Part shown: positions 7,267-15,692 of the stretch, piece after piece
How positions within the stretch are numbered: the first letter of the stretch is position 1
Layout of the letters: the number at the start of each line of letters is the position of its first letter
DNA from: Bacilli bacterium
GTDB taxonomy: Bacteria; Bacillota_I; Bacilli_A; RF39; UBA660
DNA: 34,169 bases
Direction of reading: 5' to 3'
Assembly: GCA_017432825.1 (NCBI GenBank)
Contig: JAFRIJ010000002.1
Span: 1 to 34,169, forward strand
The notes under the pieces: generated by a model
The model's input: the letters and a program-made list of their open reading frames with translations, nothing else
Told to the model about the DNA's origin: nothing
The model's database searches: none
Translations under genes and position numbers: made by a program

Positions 7267-7341
7267 AAATCTGTTCCTTCGGGTTCGATGGTTCGAATCC
7301 ATCCCCTTCCACCACTTTAGTTTTATAAGGTAGTTTTTAAC

Positions 7342-7416
7342 TGCCTCGTAGCCAAGCGGTAAGGCACCACACTTTGACTGTGGCATGCGCAAGTTCGAAT
7401 CTTGCCGAGGCAACCA
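7342..7416 (+). tRNA. tRNA-Gln (anticodon TTG)
   Basis: The acceptor TGCCTCG pairs with CGAGGCA. The anticodon stem CCACA/TGTGG closes the loop CTTTGAC (anticodon TTG). CCA is encoded. Confidence 0.97.
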
Positions 7417-7422
7417 TATCAT

Positions 7423-7498
7423 GTTCCGTTAGCTCAGTAGGTAGAGCATTTGACTTTTAATCAAAGGGTCATGAGTTCGAATCTCATACGGGACACCA
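7423..7498 (+). tRNA. tRNA-Lys (anticodon TTT)
   Basis: The acceptor GTTCCGT pairs with ACGGGAC (one G-T pair). The anticodon stem TTTGA/TCAAA closes the loop CTTTTAA (anticodon TTT). CCA is encoded. Confidence 0.97.
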
Positions 7499-7510
7499 TC
7501 TTAAATATTA

Positions 7511-7540
7511 AAAGGAATCAATCATTGATTCCTTTTTATT
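7511..7540. terminator. Bidirectional terminator between the tRNA cluster and yolD
   Basis: A perfect 11-bp stem AAAGGAATCAA/TTGATTCCTTT (7511-7521 with 7525-7535) has a 3-nt loop. T-rich DNA follows on both strands. It ends the tRNA transcript (+) and the uvrX-yolD transcript (-). Confidence 0.88.
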
Positions 7541-7964
7541 GTATATAATTATTAAACAAATCATCACAAATAATATCAACAATATTATCTATAATAATCT
7601 CTTCACTATTAAATAATTTAATTATTCCCCTATAGTCGTCTATCTTCTTAACTATACCAGTTGTACTAATATATTTACCACCTTCTTTTAAATTATCTTT
7701 AACAAAATAATTAAAAGTAATTTCATATTTTTTATCAATATTATCTCTTATTAGTCTTAATTTTCTATCTAAAAATACAAATTCATCATCCATCATTAAA
7801 AACTTATCAGAAGTTACTCTTCCCTCTTCTTTTATAATATCAGAATATCCAGTAAGAGCAGCAAACGGAGCAAACTGACCTGCTCTAGAAGATAAAGACA
7901 TTCTAGGATGTTTCAAAGTAAAAGGATAATTTATATTAATAATATCATCATACTTATTATTCAT
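7536..7964 (-). CDS. yolD: YolD-like protein
   Basis: This 142-aa protein carries the YolD signature HPRMSLSSRAGQFAPFAALTGYSD near residues 19-42 and a beta-rich C-terminus, which matches the family's Sm-like fold. YolD proteins are encoded beside UvrX/UmuC-type polymerases in Firmicutes chromosomes, prophages and plasmids and are thought to partner them, much as UmuD partners UmuC. Its ATG overlaps the polymerase stop codon (ATGA), so the two are translationally coupled. Its stop codon lies against the terminator. Confidence 0.88.
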   Translation of the reverse strand: MNNKYDDIININYPFTLKHPRMSLSSRAGQFAPFAALTGYSDIIKEEGRVTSDKFLMMDDEFVFLDRKLRLIRDNIDKKYEITFNYFVKDNLKEGGKYISTTGIVKKIDDYRGIIKLFNSEEIIIDNIVDIICDDLFNNYIQ

Positions 7965-9451
7965 GCTTTATGTCCTCCTATTTGTTTATTTCTATCTATA
8001 GAAGTTCCTCCTTCTTTTAAATTCATTCCCTTTAATATAGCGTTTTTACCAAATTTATTTTTAATATCGATCATCGTATGTTGTATCTTTTTTTCTTTTT
8101 TTTCATATTCTTCATCTTTTTTTCTCATAATAGATAATGATTTATAATCAGTAAACAAATTCATCTGTTCATAATTATTTTCTTTCATAACTTTCATTTC
8201 ATCAATAATATTATTAAAAACAACATATATCTTTCTTATTAATAACTTTTTATTAATAATTCTATCAAATAATTTTATAGTCTCATCCACAAGCAATTTA
8301 GTAGATGAAGTATTATGTGATAAAGTACTAGTTCCATGAGCATGCTTTGGTATCATTCTTCCATAATAATCAGTAGTAACTTCTCCATCATATAAAGAAG
8401 AATTACTTAAATTAGAAACATCATACTCAATAGTAAGTACAACTTGATTAGTAACTAATTTTTTAGAAACTAAATCTAATACCAATAATTCAGTCATTTC
8501 CCTAACAATAAGCTTTGCTTTTTCATAATTATAAGGAACATGTAAAACCTGCCCTGAACTAATACTATTTCTTTCAGGTTTATAATCCTTAATATCTTTA
8601 AAAGCACATGGCTCATATCCCCAAGCATGATCAATTAGCAATTCAGCATTAATACCAAATAATTTATATAACAATTCTTCATTTTCTATAGAACACCTAC
8701 AAATATCACCCATTGTATACATATTATTCTTATTTAATTTAGAAGCATACCCTTTACCTATTCTCCAAAAATCAGTAAGAGGTGTATGATCCCATAATAA
8801 CTTTCTATAAGATTTAGTATCTAAACCAGCAATTCTAACACCAATACTATTAGGTTTCATATGCTTAGCAACAATATCCATAGCAATTTTAGCTAAAAAC
8901 AAATTAGTACCAATTCCAGCAGTAGCAGTAATACCAGTAGTATCATATACATCTTGTATAATTTTAGTAATTAATTCTCTAGGACTTAATTTATAATAGT
9001 TTAAATAATCAGTTAAATCAAAAAAAACTTCATCTATAGAATATACATACATATCTTCATTAGAAAAATATTTTAAATAGACTCCATATATTTTTCTACT
9101 ATATTTCATATAATATCCCATTCTAGGAGTAGCAACTATATAATCTAACTTTAATCTATTATTTTTTTTTAATTCTATATCATTATAAGAAGTACCTTTA
9201 AAATTACCACTAAATGCTTTCTTTCTATTTTTATTAACATCTCTTACCTTTTGTATTACTTCATATAACCTAGCTCTTCCACTAATACCATAAGACTTTA
9301 AAGATGGACTAACAGCAAGACAAATAGTTTTTTCTGTTCTACTATTATCAGCAACAACCAAATTAGTAGTCATTGGATCTAAATCACGCTCTACACACTC
9401 AACAGATGCATAAAAACTTTTTAAATCAATACAAGCATATATTCTATCCAT
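7961..9451 (-). CDS. uvrX: UvrX/UmuC-type Y-family DNA polymerase (translesion)
   Basis: This 496-aa protein has the Y-family palm. Motif I is ACIDLKSFYASVE with catalytic D9. SIDEVFFDL carries D140 and E141, and GIGTNLFLAKIAMD is present. The little-finger domain follows. Near residue 440, EQMNLFTDY contains QMNLF, a good beta-clamp binding motif. The family bypasses DNA lesions with low fidelity. Pairing with yolD identifies the UvrX subgroup rather than DinB. The start is the ATG at 9451, 5 nt after AGGTGA; a GTG at 9460 lies inside that site. The gene ends in TGA, evidence that UGA is a stop codon in this genome. The promoter region holds a possible LexA operator. Confidence 0.9.
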   Translation of the reverse strand: MDRIYACIDLKSFYASVECVERDLDPMTTNLVVADNSRTEKTICLAVSPSLKSYGISGRARLYEVIQKVRDVNKNRKKAFSGNFKGTSYNDIELKKNNRLKLDYIVATPRMGYYMKYSRKIYGVYLKYFSNEDMYVYSIDEVFFDLTDYLNYYKLSPRELITKIIQDVYDTTGITATAGIGTNLFLAKIAMDIVAKHMKPNSIGVRIAGLDTKSYRKLLWDHTPLTDFWRIGKGYASKLNKNNMYTMGDICRCSIENEELLYKLFGINAELLIDHAWGYEPCAFKDIKDYKPERNSISSGQVLHVPYNYEKAKLIVREMTELLVLDLVSKKLVTNQVVLTIEYDVSNLSNSSLYDGEVTTDYYGRMIPKHAHGTSTLSHNTSSTKLLVDETIKLFDRIINKKLLIRKIYVVFNNIIDEMKVMKENNYEQMNLFTDYKSLSIMRKKDEEYEKKEKKIQHTMIDIKNKFGKNAILKGMNLKEGGTSIDRNKQIGGHKA

Positions 9452-9468
9452 CTTTATCACCTAAAAAT

Positions 9469-9497
9469 ATTATAACACAAACAATTGTTTTATACAA
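9469..9497 (-). promoter_or_regulatory. Promoter of uvrX-yolD with LexA-like operator
   Basis: On the minus strand TTGTAT (9497-9492) lies 17 nt from TATAAT (9474-9469), which is preceded by TGT. Inside the spacer is a perfect 12-bp palindrome AAACAATTGTTT (9479-9490). It fits nAAC-N4-GTTn, the core of the Firmicutes LexA/DinR box (GAAC-N4-GTTC). Its placement between -35 and -10 of a translesion polymerase operon suggests SOS control. Confidence 0.5.
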
Positions 9498-9526
9498 AAA
9501 AAAGAATAATAATTATTCTTTTTTTA
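9496..9526 (-). terminator. Terminator of polC
   Basis: GAATA/TATTC around a 5-nt loop (9504-9518) is flanked by eight A and seven T residues that extend the stem. The polC stop codon overlaps it. It could also work on the plus strand, where no gene needs it. Confidence 0.75.
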
Positions 9527-12500
9527 AAACAAACTAAGTTGACTAGACTCTGGTAATCCATTTAACATACCCATAGCCCTCATTTTATCCACTAACGTTG
9601 TAGAAACATGACACCTCTTTTGAAAATCTTCAATAGAAATAAATTCACGTTTTTTAGCTTCTTCACAAATACTTTGAGCTACAGTATCCCCTAGTCCATC
9701 AATAGTTCTAAAAGGTGGAATCAAAGTCTTACCATCTGAATCAATAATGAAGTTTTTAGCATCACTCTTCATAATATCTAAATTACCAAAAACAAAACCT
9801 CTAGCTGTAGCTTCCAAAGCAAGCTTTAATGTTTCTAATACAGCATTATCTTTATTTGAAGCATCATACCCTTTGTTATTAATTTCCTCTATTCTACTCT
9901 TTATAGAACTATATCCCTTAATCATTGAAACTATATCAAAATCACTAAATCTAGTAGAAAAATAAGTAGCATAGTATATAGCAGGATAATGAACCTTATA
10001 ATAAGCAATTCTAAATGCACTTATAACATAAGCAGCAGCATGAGCTTTTGGGAACATATATTTTATTTTAGCACAACTATCAATAAACCACTTCTCAATA
10101 CCTGCCTTTTCCATAGTCTCTACGTGGCCCTTCCAAGTATCAGGTTCTTTACTAGCTTTACCCTTTCGAACAAATTCCATTATTTTAAATGCCTTTAAAG
10201 GTTCTAATCCATGATACATAAGATAAACCATTATATCATCACGGCAACCAATAACATCTTTAAATTCTACTTTACCACTACGAATTAATTCTTGAGCATT
10301 TCCTAACCACACATCAGTTCCATGAGATAAACCTGATATTTTAATTAATTCAGCAAAAGTTTTAGGTTTAGTATCAACAAGCATACCTATAGTAAATGGA
10401 GTACCAAATTCAGGTATTCCCAAAGTACCTGTTTCATTCATAATTTGTTCCTTAGTAACACCTAAAGGTTCAGGAGATAAGAATATTCCCATAGTTTCCT
10501 TATCATCTAAAGGAACATCATCAACAACTGGAACCCCCCTTAAATTTTGAATAAATCTTAACTGTGTAGGATCAGTATGTCCCAAAATATCCAACTTTAA
10601 TACATCCTGATCAATAGCATGATAATCAAAATGTGTAGTTCTCCAAGAACTATTAGGATCATCAGCAGGATATTGAAAAGGTGTAAAATCAAATACATCC
10701 ATATATCCAGGAATTACAACAATACCACCAGGATGCTGTCCAGTTGTCCTCTTAACACCAGTACATCCAATAGCAATTCTTTCTATTTCAGCACTACGCA
10801 TTTTCATATTATGATCTTCTACAAAACCTTTAACAAAACCAAAAGCAGTTTTCTCAGCAACAGTGCCAATAGTACCCGCTCTATATACATTATCTTCACC
10901 AAATAATACCTTCGTATAATTATGAGCACTAGCTTGATTTAAATCAGAAAAGTTTAAATCAATATCAGGAACCTTATCAGCATTAAAACCTAAGAACGTA
11001 GCAAAAGGCATGTCTTGTCCATCCTTAATCATATCCACACCACATTTAGGACACTTCCTATCAGGTAAATCAAAACCAGAAGAATAATCACTACCCAAAG
11101 GTTTACCATCTTCATAATTAAATATACTATATTTACAACTTGGACATCTATAATGTGCTGGAAGTGGATTAACCTCTGTTATACCCATCATAGTAGCAAC
11201 AAAAGAAGAACCAACACTACCACGACTACCTACCAAATATCCTTCATCATTAGAGTGTTTAACTAATTTCTGCGCTATCAAATATATAACATCAAATCCT
11301 CCACCAATAATACCCCCCAATGATTTAGAAACAGCTTTTTCTAACTCTTCTTTAGTATATTTTTTATCACTAGATTTTTTAATATCATCAGAAATAAGTT
11401 TTCTTACCTTATCATCACCACTAATTATTACCTCATGAAGTCTTTTAAAAGCCTCTTTTTCATATTCACATCCAGCTAACTTACCCTCTTTATCTAAAAT
11501 TCTCTTAATACTAGCTAAAACAGCATCACCATATAATTCCTTAGCAATCCTTTCCTCAATATCATAAGGTAAATTCTCTCCATACCAACTACTAGCCTTA
11601 CTATAAACTAAATCAATAACAGTTTTAATAGAATTATCTATCTTTGGTGAAAAAGGAATACCTCCAGTATCAATAATAACTTCATAGGAAGAACACATTT
11701 CAAGTATTTTATGAGTATTATCTATAACAATCTCATTTCTTATATCTTCATCCAAAAAACTAAATTCCTCTAACATTTCTTCTGTAGTTCTAAAATATTG
11801 ATCAGGAATAGTTTCATAACCCTCTAAACTTAAATATCTTGCTAAAGGATGTCTACCTTTACCAGGAACATTCTGATGTACAATAATTTCTCTATATATT
11901 TTATCTTCTTTTGATAAAGTATGAGCATCACTAGTAGCAACAACAATTTTACCCATTTCTCTAGCACATCTTATTATCTTATTTAAAGCATATATTACTT
12001 CTTCATTACTATTAATATCATGTCTTGCAACTAAATGACTATAATTACTAGGAGGTTGCACCTCTATATAATCATAAAATTCCATTACTTTTTTCAAATC
12101 TTCATCACATCTAGTTAAAGCTATATTAAATACCTCTCCATTATAACATCCACTACCAATAAGTAAATCTTCTCTATTTTCACTAATTAAATGTCTAGGT
12201 ACTCTAGCAGATTTAACCAAATATTTAGTAGAACCATAACTAACAAGCTTAAACATATTCTTAAGACCAACTCTACTCTTAGCAATCATATTAACATGCA
12301 TTTCCCTATTCCAACTATTAATTTCCAATTCTGTAGGCAATTTAGACAAATCATTAAATGTCTTAATACTATTATCTAATTGTTTTAACAATTTAAAAAA
12401 CACATATCCTGTAAACTCAGCATCATAATCTGCTCTATGATGGTGACCACTACTACTACCATCAGATTCCTCAAAACTAATACCATAATTTTTAGTTAAA

Positions 12501-14236
12501 GCAGACAAACTATGTCTTTTTAAATCTTTATTAATAATTTGAGAAATAATCATTGTATCAAGAACTGTATTATCCAACGTTCCTAAATTATATTTATTAT
12601 AAGCGCTCTCTAACATATTAACATCAAATCTAGCATTATGAGCAACAAGTGGTAAATCACCTATCCATTCCTTAAATTTACGAGTTACTTCTTCTTCATT
12701 AGGACAATCCTTTACCATCTCATTAGTAATACCCGTAAGATTTGATATTTCATTATCAATAAGAACACCAGGATTAATTAATTCATCAAAAGAATCAATA
12801 AGATTACCATTCTTCATTTTGACAGCACCTATCTCAATCATAGTATCATGAAGTCCTGGATTAAATCCTGTAGTTTCAGTATCAAAAATAACATAAGTAG
12901 AATCGTTAATATTATTATCATTAGGTCTTATTACAATATCTAATTCATCACTACTCATTTCAAGTTCAGTACCATATAAAGCTTTAAAAATAGGAGCATT
13001 AGCCATATCTTCTTTAACTTTTATAATTTCATCATCAATTAACTTAATATCACAAACTTGTTCTTTATCTATGCCATTCTTCTTATCTTCTAACTCCTTT
13101 ATCTTATCCTTATAAGGAGCAAGTATCTTTTTATTATAACTAGTAACTTCATTAAATACATGAGGAAAAGCCTGACAGCCATCATGATCAGTAATAGCAA
13201 TACCAGAGTGTCCCCAATTAATAGCCTGTTTAACTAATTTAACCTCATCTATTACACCATCCATTTGACTCATCATAGTATGAGCGTGTAATTCAACTCT
13301 TTTCTTTGGGCTATTATCTACTCTAACCCAATCTAATTTAGGATCTATAGATACAATATCCTTAAACCTAGTCATAAAAACCAATTCGTTATTAGAAAAA
13401 TTATCCTCTTTAACTCTACCATACATAGAATACCAATTACCATTTTTAATTAAGGCTTTTAATCTAGAATATTCTTCATCATCTTTAGTAAAAATCTTAC
13501 AATACATACTATCAGAAAAATCAGTTACCTTTAAAGTAAATATCTTATATCCACTCTTAGCTTCAAATATATCTATACCAAATACTTGTACTTCTACATT
13601 AATATTATCAACTTCATATAATAAATCCTTAATCTTAGTTATTTCTCTACTCTTCTTAGGTTTATAATAAGATTTTTCACTCTTATCTTCTTGAACTTGT
13701 TTTTCCACATACTTAGGAGCTTCAACTATTTTATCAGCTTCTATTCTATTAACAATATCTTCTTCACTTTTTAAATCTAAATTAACATCTATATTAACAT
13801 TAAAACCATATTCTTTTAATTTTAAAATAATCTCATTTTTAATATTATTAATATTTATTTCTTCTATCTTATTAAAAACATTAAAAACAACATCTCTACC
13901 ACTAACATCTATATCTCTATCAACAAATAAACTATATCGAGAATTATCCTTAGCATAGTCCTTAATAATAGAATTAAAATAATCTCTAATATTAGAATAA
14001 TCATCGCCATCATATAAAAAAGTTAAAATAACCTTATTATTAAATTCTTCTTTTAAACAATTTAATAAATCATCATACACATTTTTTGGAGGTATATTAT
14101 TCATACAAATAACAAAATTAAAACAATTACTATCCTTATCAACAACAACATTCTTTATATAACACTTATCAAAAAATATCATATAATCTTCATTAATACC
14201 AACTTGATTAAGTAACTTCTCTAAACTATTATCCAC
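9524..14236 (-). CDS. polC: DNA polymerase III alpha subunit, PolC type
   Basis: This 1570-aa replicative polymerase has an N-terminal domain and OB fold (to about residue 300). A PHP domain starting with HAHT (317-320) is split by a DEDD 3'-5' exonuclease whose first motif FDTETTGFNPG has D452, with later motifs NARFDVNML and HRADYDAEF. The polymerase core contains GSRGSVGSSF, a zinc knuckle CPSC...CPKCG, and PDIDLNFS with two catalytic Asp. The C-terminus is QLSLF, the beta-clamp motif. Bacillus PolC has about 1440 residues, so this one is somewhat longer, partly through the N-terminus. The start is GTG at 14236 after GAGGTGG. It contains its own proofreading activity. Confidence 0.97.
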   Translation of the reverse strand: MDNSLEKLLNQVGINEDYMIFFDKCYIKNVVVDKDSNCFNFVICMNNIPPKNVYDDLLNCLKEEFNNKVILTFLYDGDDYSNIRDYFNSIIKDYAKDNSRYSLFVDRDIDVSGRDVVFNVFNKIEEININNIKNEIILKLKEYGFNVNIDVNLDLKSEEDIVNRIEADKIVEAPKYVEKQVQEDKSEKSYYKPKKSREITKIKDLLYEVDNINVEVQVFGIDIFEAKSGYKIFTLKVTDFSDSMYCKIFTKDDEEYSRLKALIKNGNWYSMYGRVKEDNFSNNELVFMTRFKDIVSIDPKLDWVRVDNSPKKRVELHAHTMMSQMDGVIDEVKLVKQAINWGHSGIAITDHDGCQAFPHVFNEVTSYNKKILAPYKDKIKELEDKKNGIDKEQVCDIKLIDDEIIKVKEDMANAPIFKALYGTELEMSSDELDIVIRPNDNNINDSTYVIFDTETTGFNPGLHDTMIEIGAVKMKNGNLIDSFDELINPGVLIDNEISNLTGITNEMVKDCPNEEEVTRKFKEWIGDLPLVAHNARFDVNMLESAYNKYNLGTLDNTVLDTMIISQIINKDLKRHSLSALTKNYGISFEESDGSSSGHHHRADYDAEFTGYVFFKLLKQLDNSIKTFNDLSKLPTELEINSWNREMHVNMIAKSRVGLKNMFKLVSYGSTKYLVKSARVPRHLISENREDLLIGSGCYNGEVFNIALTRCDEDLKKVMEFYDYIEVQPPSNYSHLVARHDINSNEEVIYALNKIIRCAREMGKIVVATSDAHTLSKEDKIYREIIVHQNVPGKGRHPLARYLSLEGYETIPDQYFRTTEEMLEEFSFLDEDIRNEIVIDNTHKILEMCSSYEVIIDTGGIPFSPKIDNSIKTVIDLVYSKASSWYGENLPYDIEERIAKELYGDAVLASIKRILDKEGKLAGCEYEKEAFKRLHEVIISGDDKVRKLISDDIKKSSDKKYTKEELEKAVSKSLGGIIGGGFDVIYLIAQKLVKHSNDEGYLVGSRGSVGSSFVATMMGITEVNPLPAHYRCPSCKYSIFNYEDGKPLGSDYSSGFDLPDRKCPKCGVDMIKDGQDMPFATFLGFNADKVPDIDLNFSDLNQASAHNYTKVLFGEDNVYRAGTIGTVAEKTAFGFVKGFVEDHNMKMRSAEIERIAIGCTGVKRTTGQHPGGIVVIPGYMDVFDFTPFQYPADDPNSSWRTTHFDYHAIDQDVLKLDILGHTDPTQLRFIQNLRGVPVVDDVPLDDKETMGIFLSPEPLGVTKEQIMNETGTLGIPEFGTPFTIGMLVDTKPKTFAELIKISGLSHGTDVWLGNAQELIRSGKVEFKDVIGCRDDIMVYLMYHGLEPLKAFKIMEFVRKGKASKEPDTWKGHVETMEKAGIEKWFIDSCAKIKYMFPKAHAAAYVISAFRIAYYKVHYPAIYYATYFSTRFSDFDIVSMIKGYSSIKSRIEEINNKGYDASNKDNAVLETLKLALEATARGFVFGNLDIMKSDAKNFIIDSDGKTLIPPFRTIDGLGDTVAQSICEEAKKREFISIEDFQKRCHVSTTLVDKMRAMGMLNGLPESSQLSLF

Positions 14237-14260
14237 AATACCACCTCTAAACTACATATA

Positions 14261-14269
14261 ATTATAACA
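14261..14269 (-). promoter_or_regulatory. Extended -10 promoter of polC
   Basis: The minus strand reads TGTTATAAT, a perfect TGnTATAAT, about 25 nt upstream of the GTG start. No convincing -35 is seen. The rest of the 80-nt gap between polC and yunB shows nothing else. Confidence 0.6.
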
Positions 14270-14316
14270 AAATATATATCTTTTTTTTAATATTTTCTTA
14301 ATTGTTTACAAATATT

Positions 14317-15015
14317 TTAATTATTACCTTTAAAATAATATTCAGGAATATTTCCTTGTATTATTTTCATAAAAATAACCCTACTAATATTCATATCTAT
14401 TCTCTTAGAAGAAAATAACATATTAATCAAAGCCGATACCTTAACATTAACACTAATTTCTATCATAGCATTATTAATTCCATAATCCTTAACCTCATTA
14501 GAAATAGAAGAAACAACATCACTAATTAATATAACCTTAACCGGAATATTAGGGCCCAAATTATTAACTAAACCATTACCAAATAAATATCCTATAGGTA
14601 CAGAATATACAAAACCATTTTTAAAATTATTATAATCTAAAGATGAAATACTATCTAATTTTATACTCATATTATCTATATTACCATTTTCTAAACACAT
14701 TAAATTATTGTTAATATCCTTATTTATCATATCCAATAAATTATTAGCACTATAACTATTTAAATCAATACTTTTTATATTACCATTACTATCAGTATTT
14801 ATACTAAAAAAATTATTTATATTAATATTTTTGTATTTATCTAAATAAATAGAATTATTAACAATTAAAGTAATAACTCTTTTAGCTTCTCCTTCACCAT
14901 AAGAAATAAGAACATCCCCATATTTTTTACTACAATATCTTATAAATATAAAAGATATAACAAAACTTAATACAAATATGTATAAAAATATAACTAATTT
15001 ATTATTTTCTCTCAT
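14317..15015 (-). CDS. yunB: Sporulation protein YunB
   Basis: This 232-aa protein has one N-terminal membrane segment (about residues 8-27). The extracytoplasmic part matches YunB: an early strand with ISYGEGEAKRVITLIVN, then VPIGYLFGNGLVNNLGPNIPVK, a GINNAMIEISVNVKV segment and a final IIQGNIPEYYF. In Bacillus yunB is under sigma-E and is needed for normal sporulation; its biochemical role is unknown. No ribosome binding site precedes the ATG, which is unusual in this window. TGGTAAAAT (minus strand, 15048-15040) may be an extended -10, leaving a leader of about 18-20 nt. Confidence 0.82.
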   Translation of the reverse strand: MRENNKLVIFLYIFVLSFVISFIFIRYCSKKYGDVLISYGEGEAKRVITLIVNNSIYLDKYKNININNFFSINTDSNGNIKSIDLNSYSANNLLDMINKDINNNLMCLENGNIDNMSIKLDSISSLDYNNFKNGFVYSVPIGYLFGNGLVNNLGPNIPVKVILISDVVSSISNEVKDYGINNAMIEISVNVKVSALINMLFSSKRIDMNISRVIFMKIIQGNIPEYYFKGNN

Positions 15016-15114
15016 ATAAAATAATATGCGTAATAATTCATTTTACCACTTTACACTTAAGTAAAAAAAATTTTTTAATACATTTAATTTATAGTAAAAA
15101 ATATATATTTATAG

Positions 15115-15120
15115 TATAAT
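15115..15120 (+). promoter_or_regulatory. -10 element of the recU-ponA operon
   Basis: A perfect TATAAT lies 18 nt before the recU ATG; AGGTGAT is its ribosome binding site. No clear -35 or TGn extension is visible. Confidence 0.5.
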
Positions 15121-15137
15121 TAATTAAAGGTGATGTT

Positions 15138-15674
15138 ATGATTAGCAAGAAGTATTTTAAACAAAGCAATTACGCTAATAGAGGCATGATATTAGAAAAT
15201 GACCTTAATGAAACAAATAAATATTACTTGCAAAATAATATCGCTGTAATCTATAAAAAACCTACTCCAATAAAAGTAGTAAATGTAGAATATCCCAAAA
15301 ATATTATTAGAGAAGCCTACTTTAGTGAACCATCTACATTAGATTATATTGGAATATATAAGGAAAAATATATTGAATTTGATGCTAAAGAAACAATAAG
15401 TAAAACGAGTTTCCCTATTTCCAATATTCATAAACATCAATTAGAACACATAAAAAGAATAATTAAATTTGGTGGCATTACATTTCTAATAGTAAGATTT
15501 ACTTCTTTAAATGAAACATACTTACTATTAGGTAGTGATTTATTAGATTTTATTAATAACAACAAAAGAAAATCAATACCAATTAATTATTTTAAAGAGA
15601 GAGGTTTTTATATAGAATTTAAATATGCTCCAAGATTAGATTATATTAAAATAATTGATAAATTATTAAGATAA
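15138..15674 (+). CDS. recU: Holliday junction resolvase RecU
   Basis: This 178-aa protein has the complete RecU pattern: NRGMILENDLN near the start, AVIYKKPTPIKVV, EAYFSEPSTLDYIGIY, KYIEFDAKETISKTSFPI, and NIHKHQLEHIKRI. The active site belongs to the PD-(D/E)XK class; here the ExK position is D-A-K instead of the usual E-A-K, a conservative change. RecU resolves Holliday junctions and helps RecA; it is co-transcribed with the gene for PBP1 throughout Firmicutes, as here (ponA follows within 20 nt). The length is slightly below the family average of about 200, because the N-terminal arm is short. Confidence 0.95.
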   Translation: MISKKYFKQSNYANRGMILENDLNETNKYYLQNNIAVIYKKPTPIKVVNVEYPKNIIREAYFSEPSTLDYIGIYKEKYIEFDAKETISKTSFPISNIHKHQLEHIKRIIKFGGITFLIVRFTSLNETYLLLGSDLLDFINNNKRKSIPINYFKERGFYIEFKYAPRLDYIKIIDKLLR

Positions 15675-15692
15675 AAAAGGATGGTAATAAGT

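Larger units (their letters stand above)
6640..7314 (+). tRNA. tRNA-Tyr (anticodon GTA), interrupted by a group I intron
   Basis: The exons are 6640-6675 and 7267-7314. Joined, they give a standard long-variable-arm tRNA-Tyr. The acceptor GGAAGGG pairs with CCCTTCC, the D-arm is GCGAAGTGGCTAAACGC, and the anticodon stem GCAGA/TCTGT closes the loop CTGTAAA. The variable arm is TTCCTTCGGG and CCA is encoded. The break falls between G34-U35 and A36, inside the anticodon itself. The split was set by matching the conserved tRNA-Tyr anticodon loop (CUGUAAA); it also satisfies the group I rules that the 5' exon ends in U and the intron ends in G. Without splicing this copy cannot be charged or decode. 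Confidence 0.92.

Noticed and set aside
7237-7422. A 61-aa minus-strand open frame containing RQDSNLRMPQS and MDSNHRTRR
   Set aside because: It is the antisense of the tRNA-Tyr 3' exon and tRNA-Gln; such tRNA-shadow peptides are common false genes.
7536-9451. A prophage signalled by the yolD-uvrX pair
   Set aside because: No structural, integrase or lysis genes are nearby; the pair is also common on chromosomes.
14282-14316. Inverted repeat AATATTT/AAATATT after yunB as a terminator
   Set aside because: On the minus strand it is followed by A residues, not T, so it would not terminate yunB transcription.
15021-15028. CATATTAT upstream of yunB as a sigma-E -10
   Set aside because: The predicted transcript start would fall inside the gene and there is no matching -35 at 14 nt.
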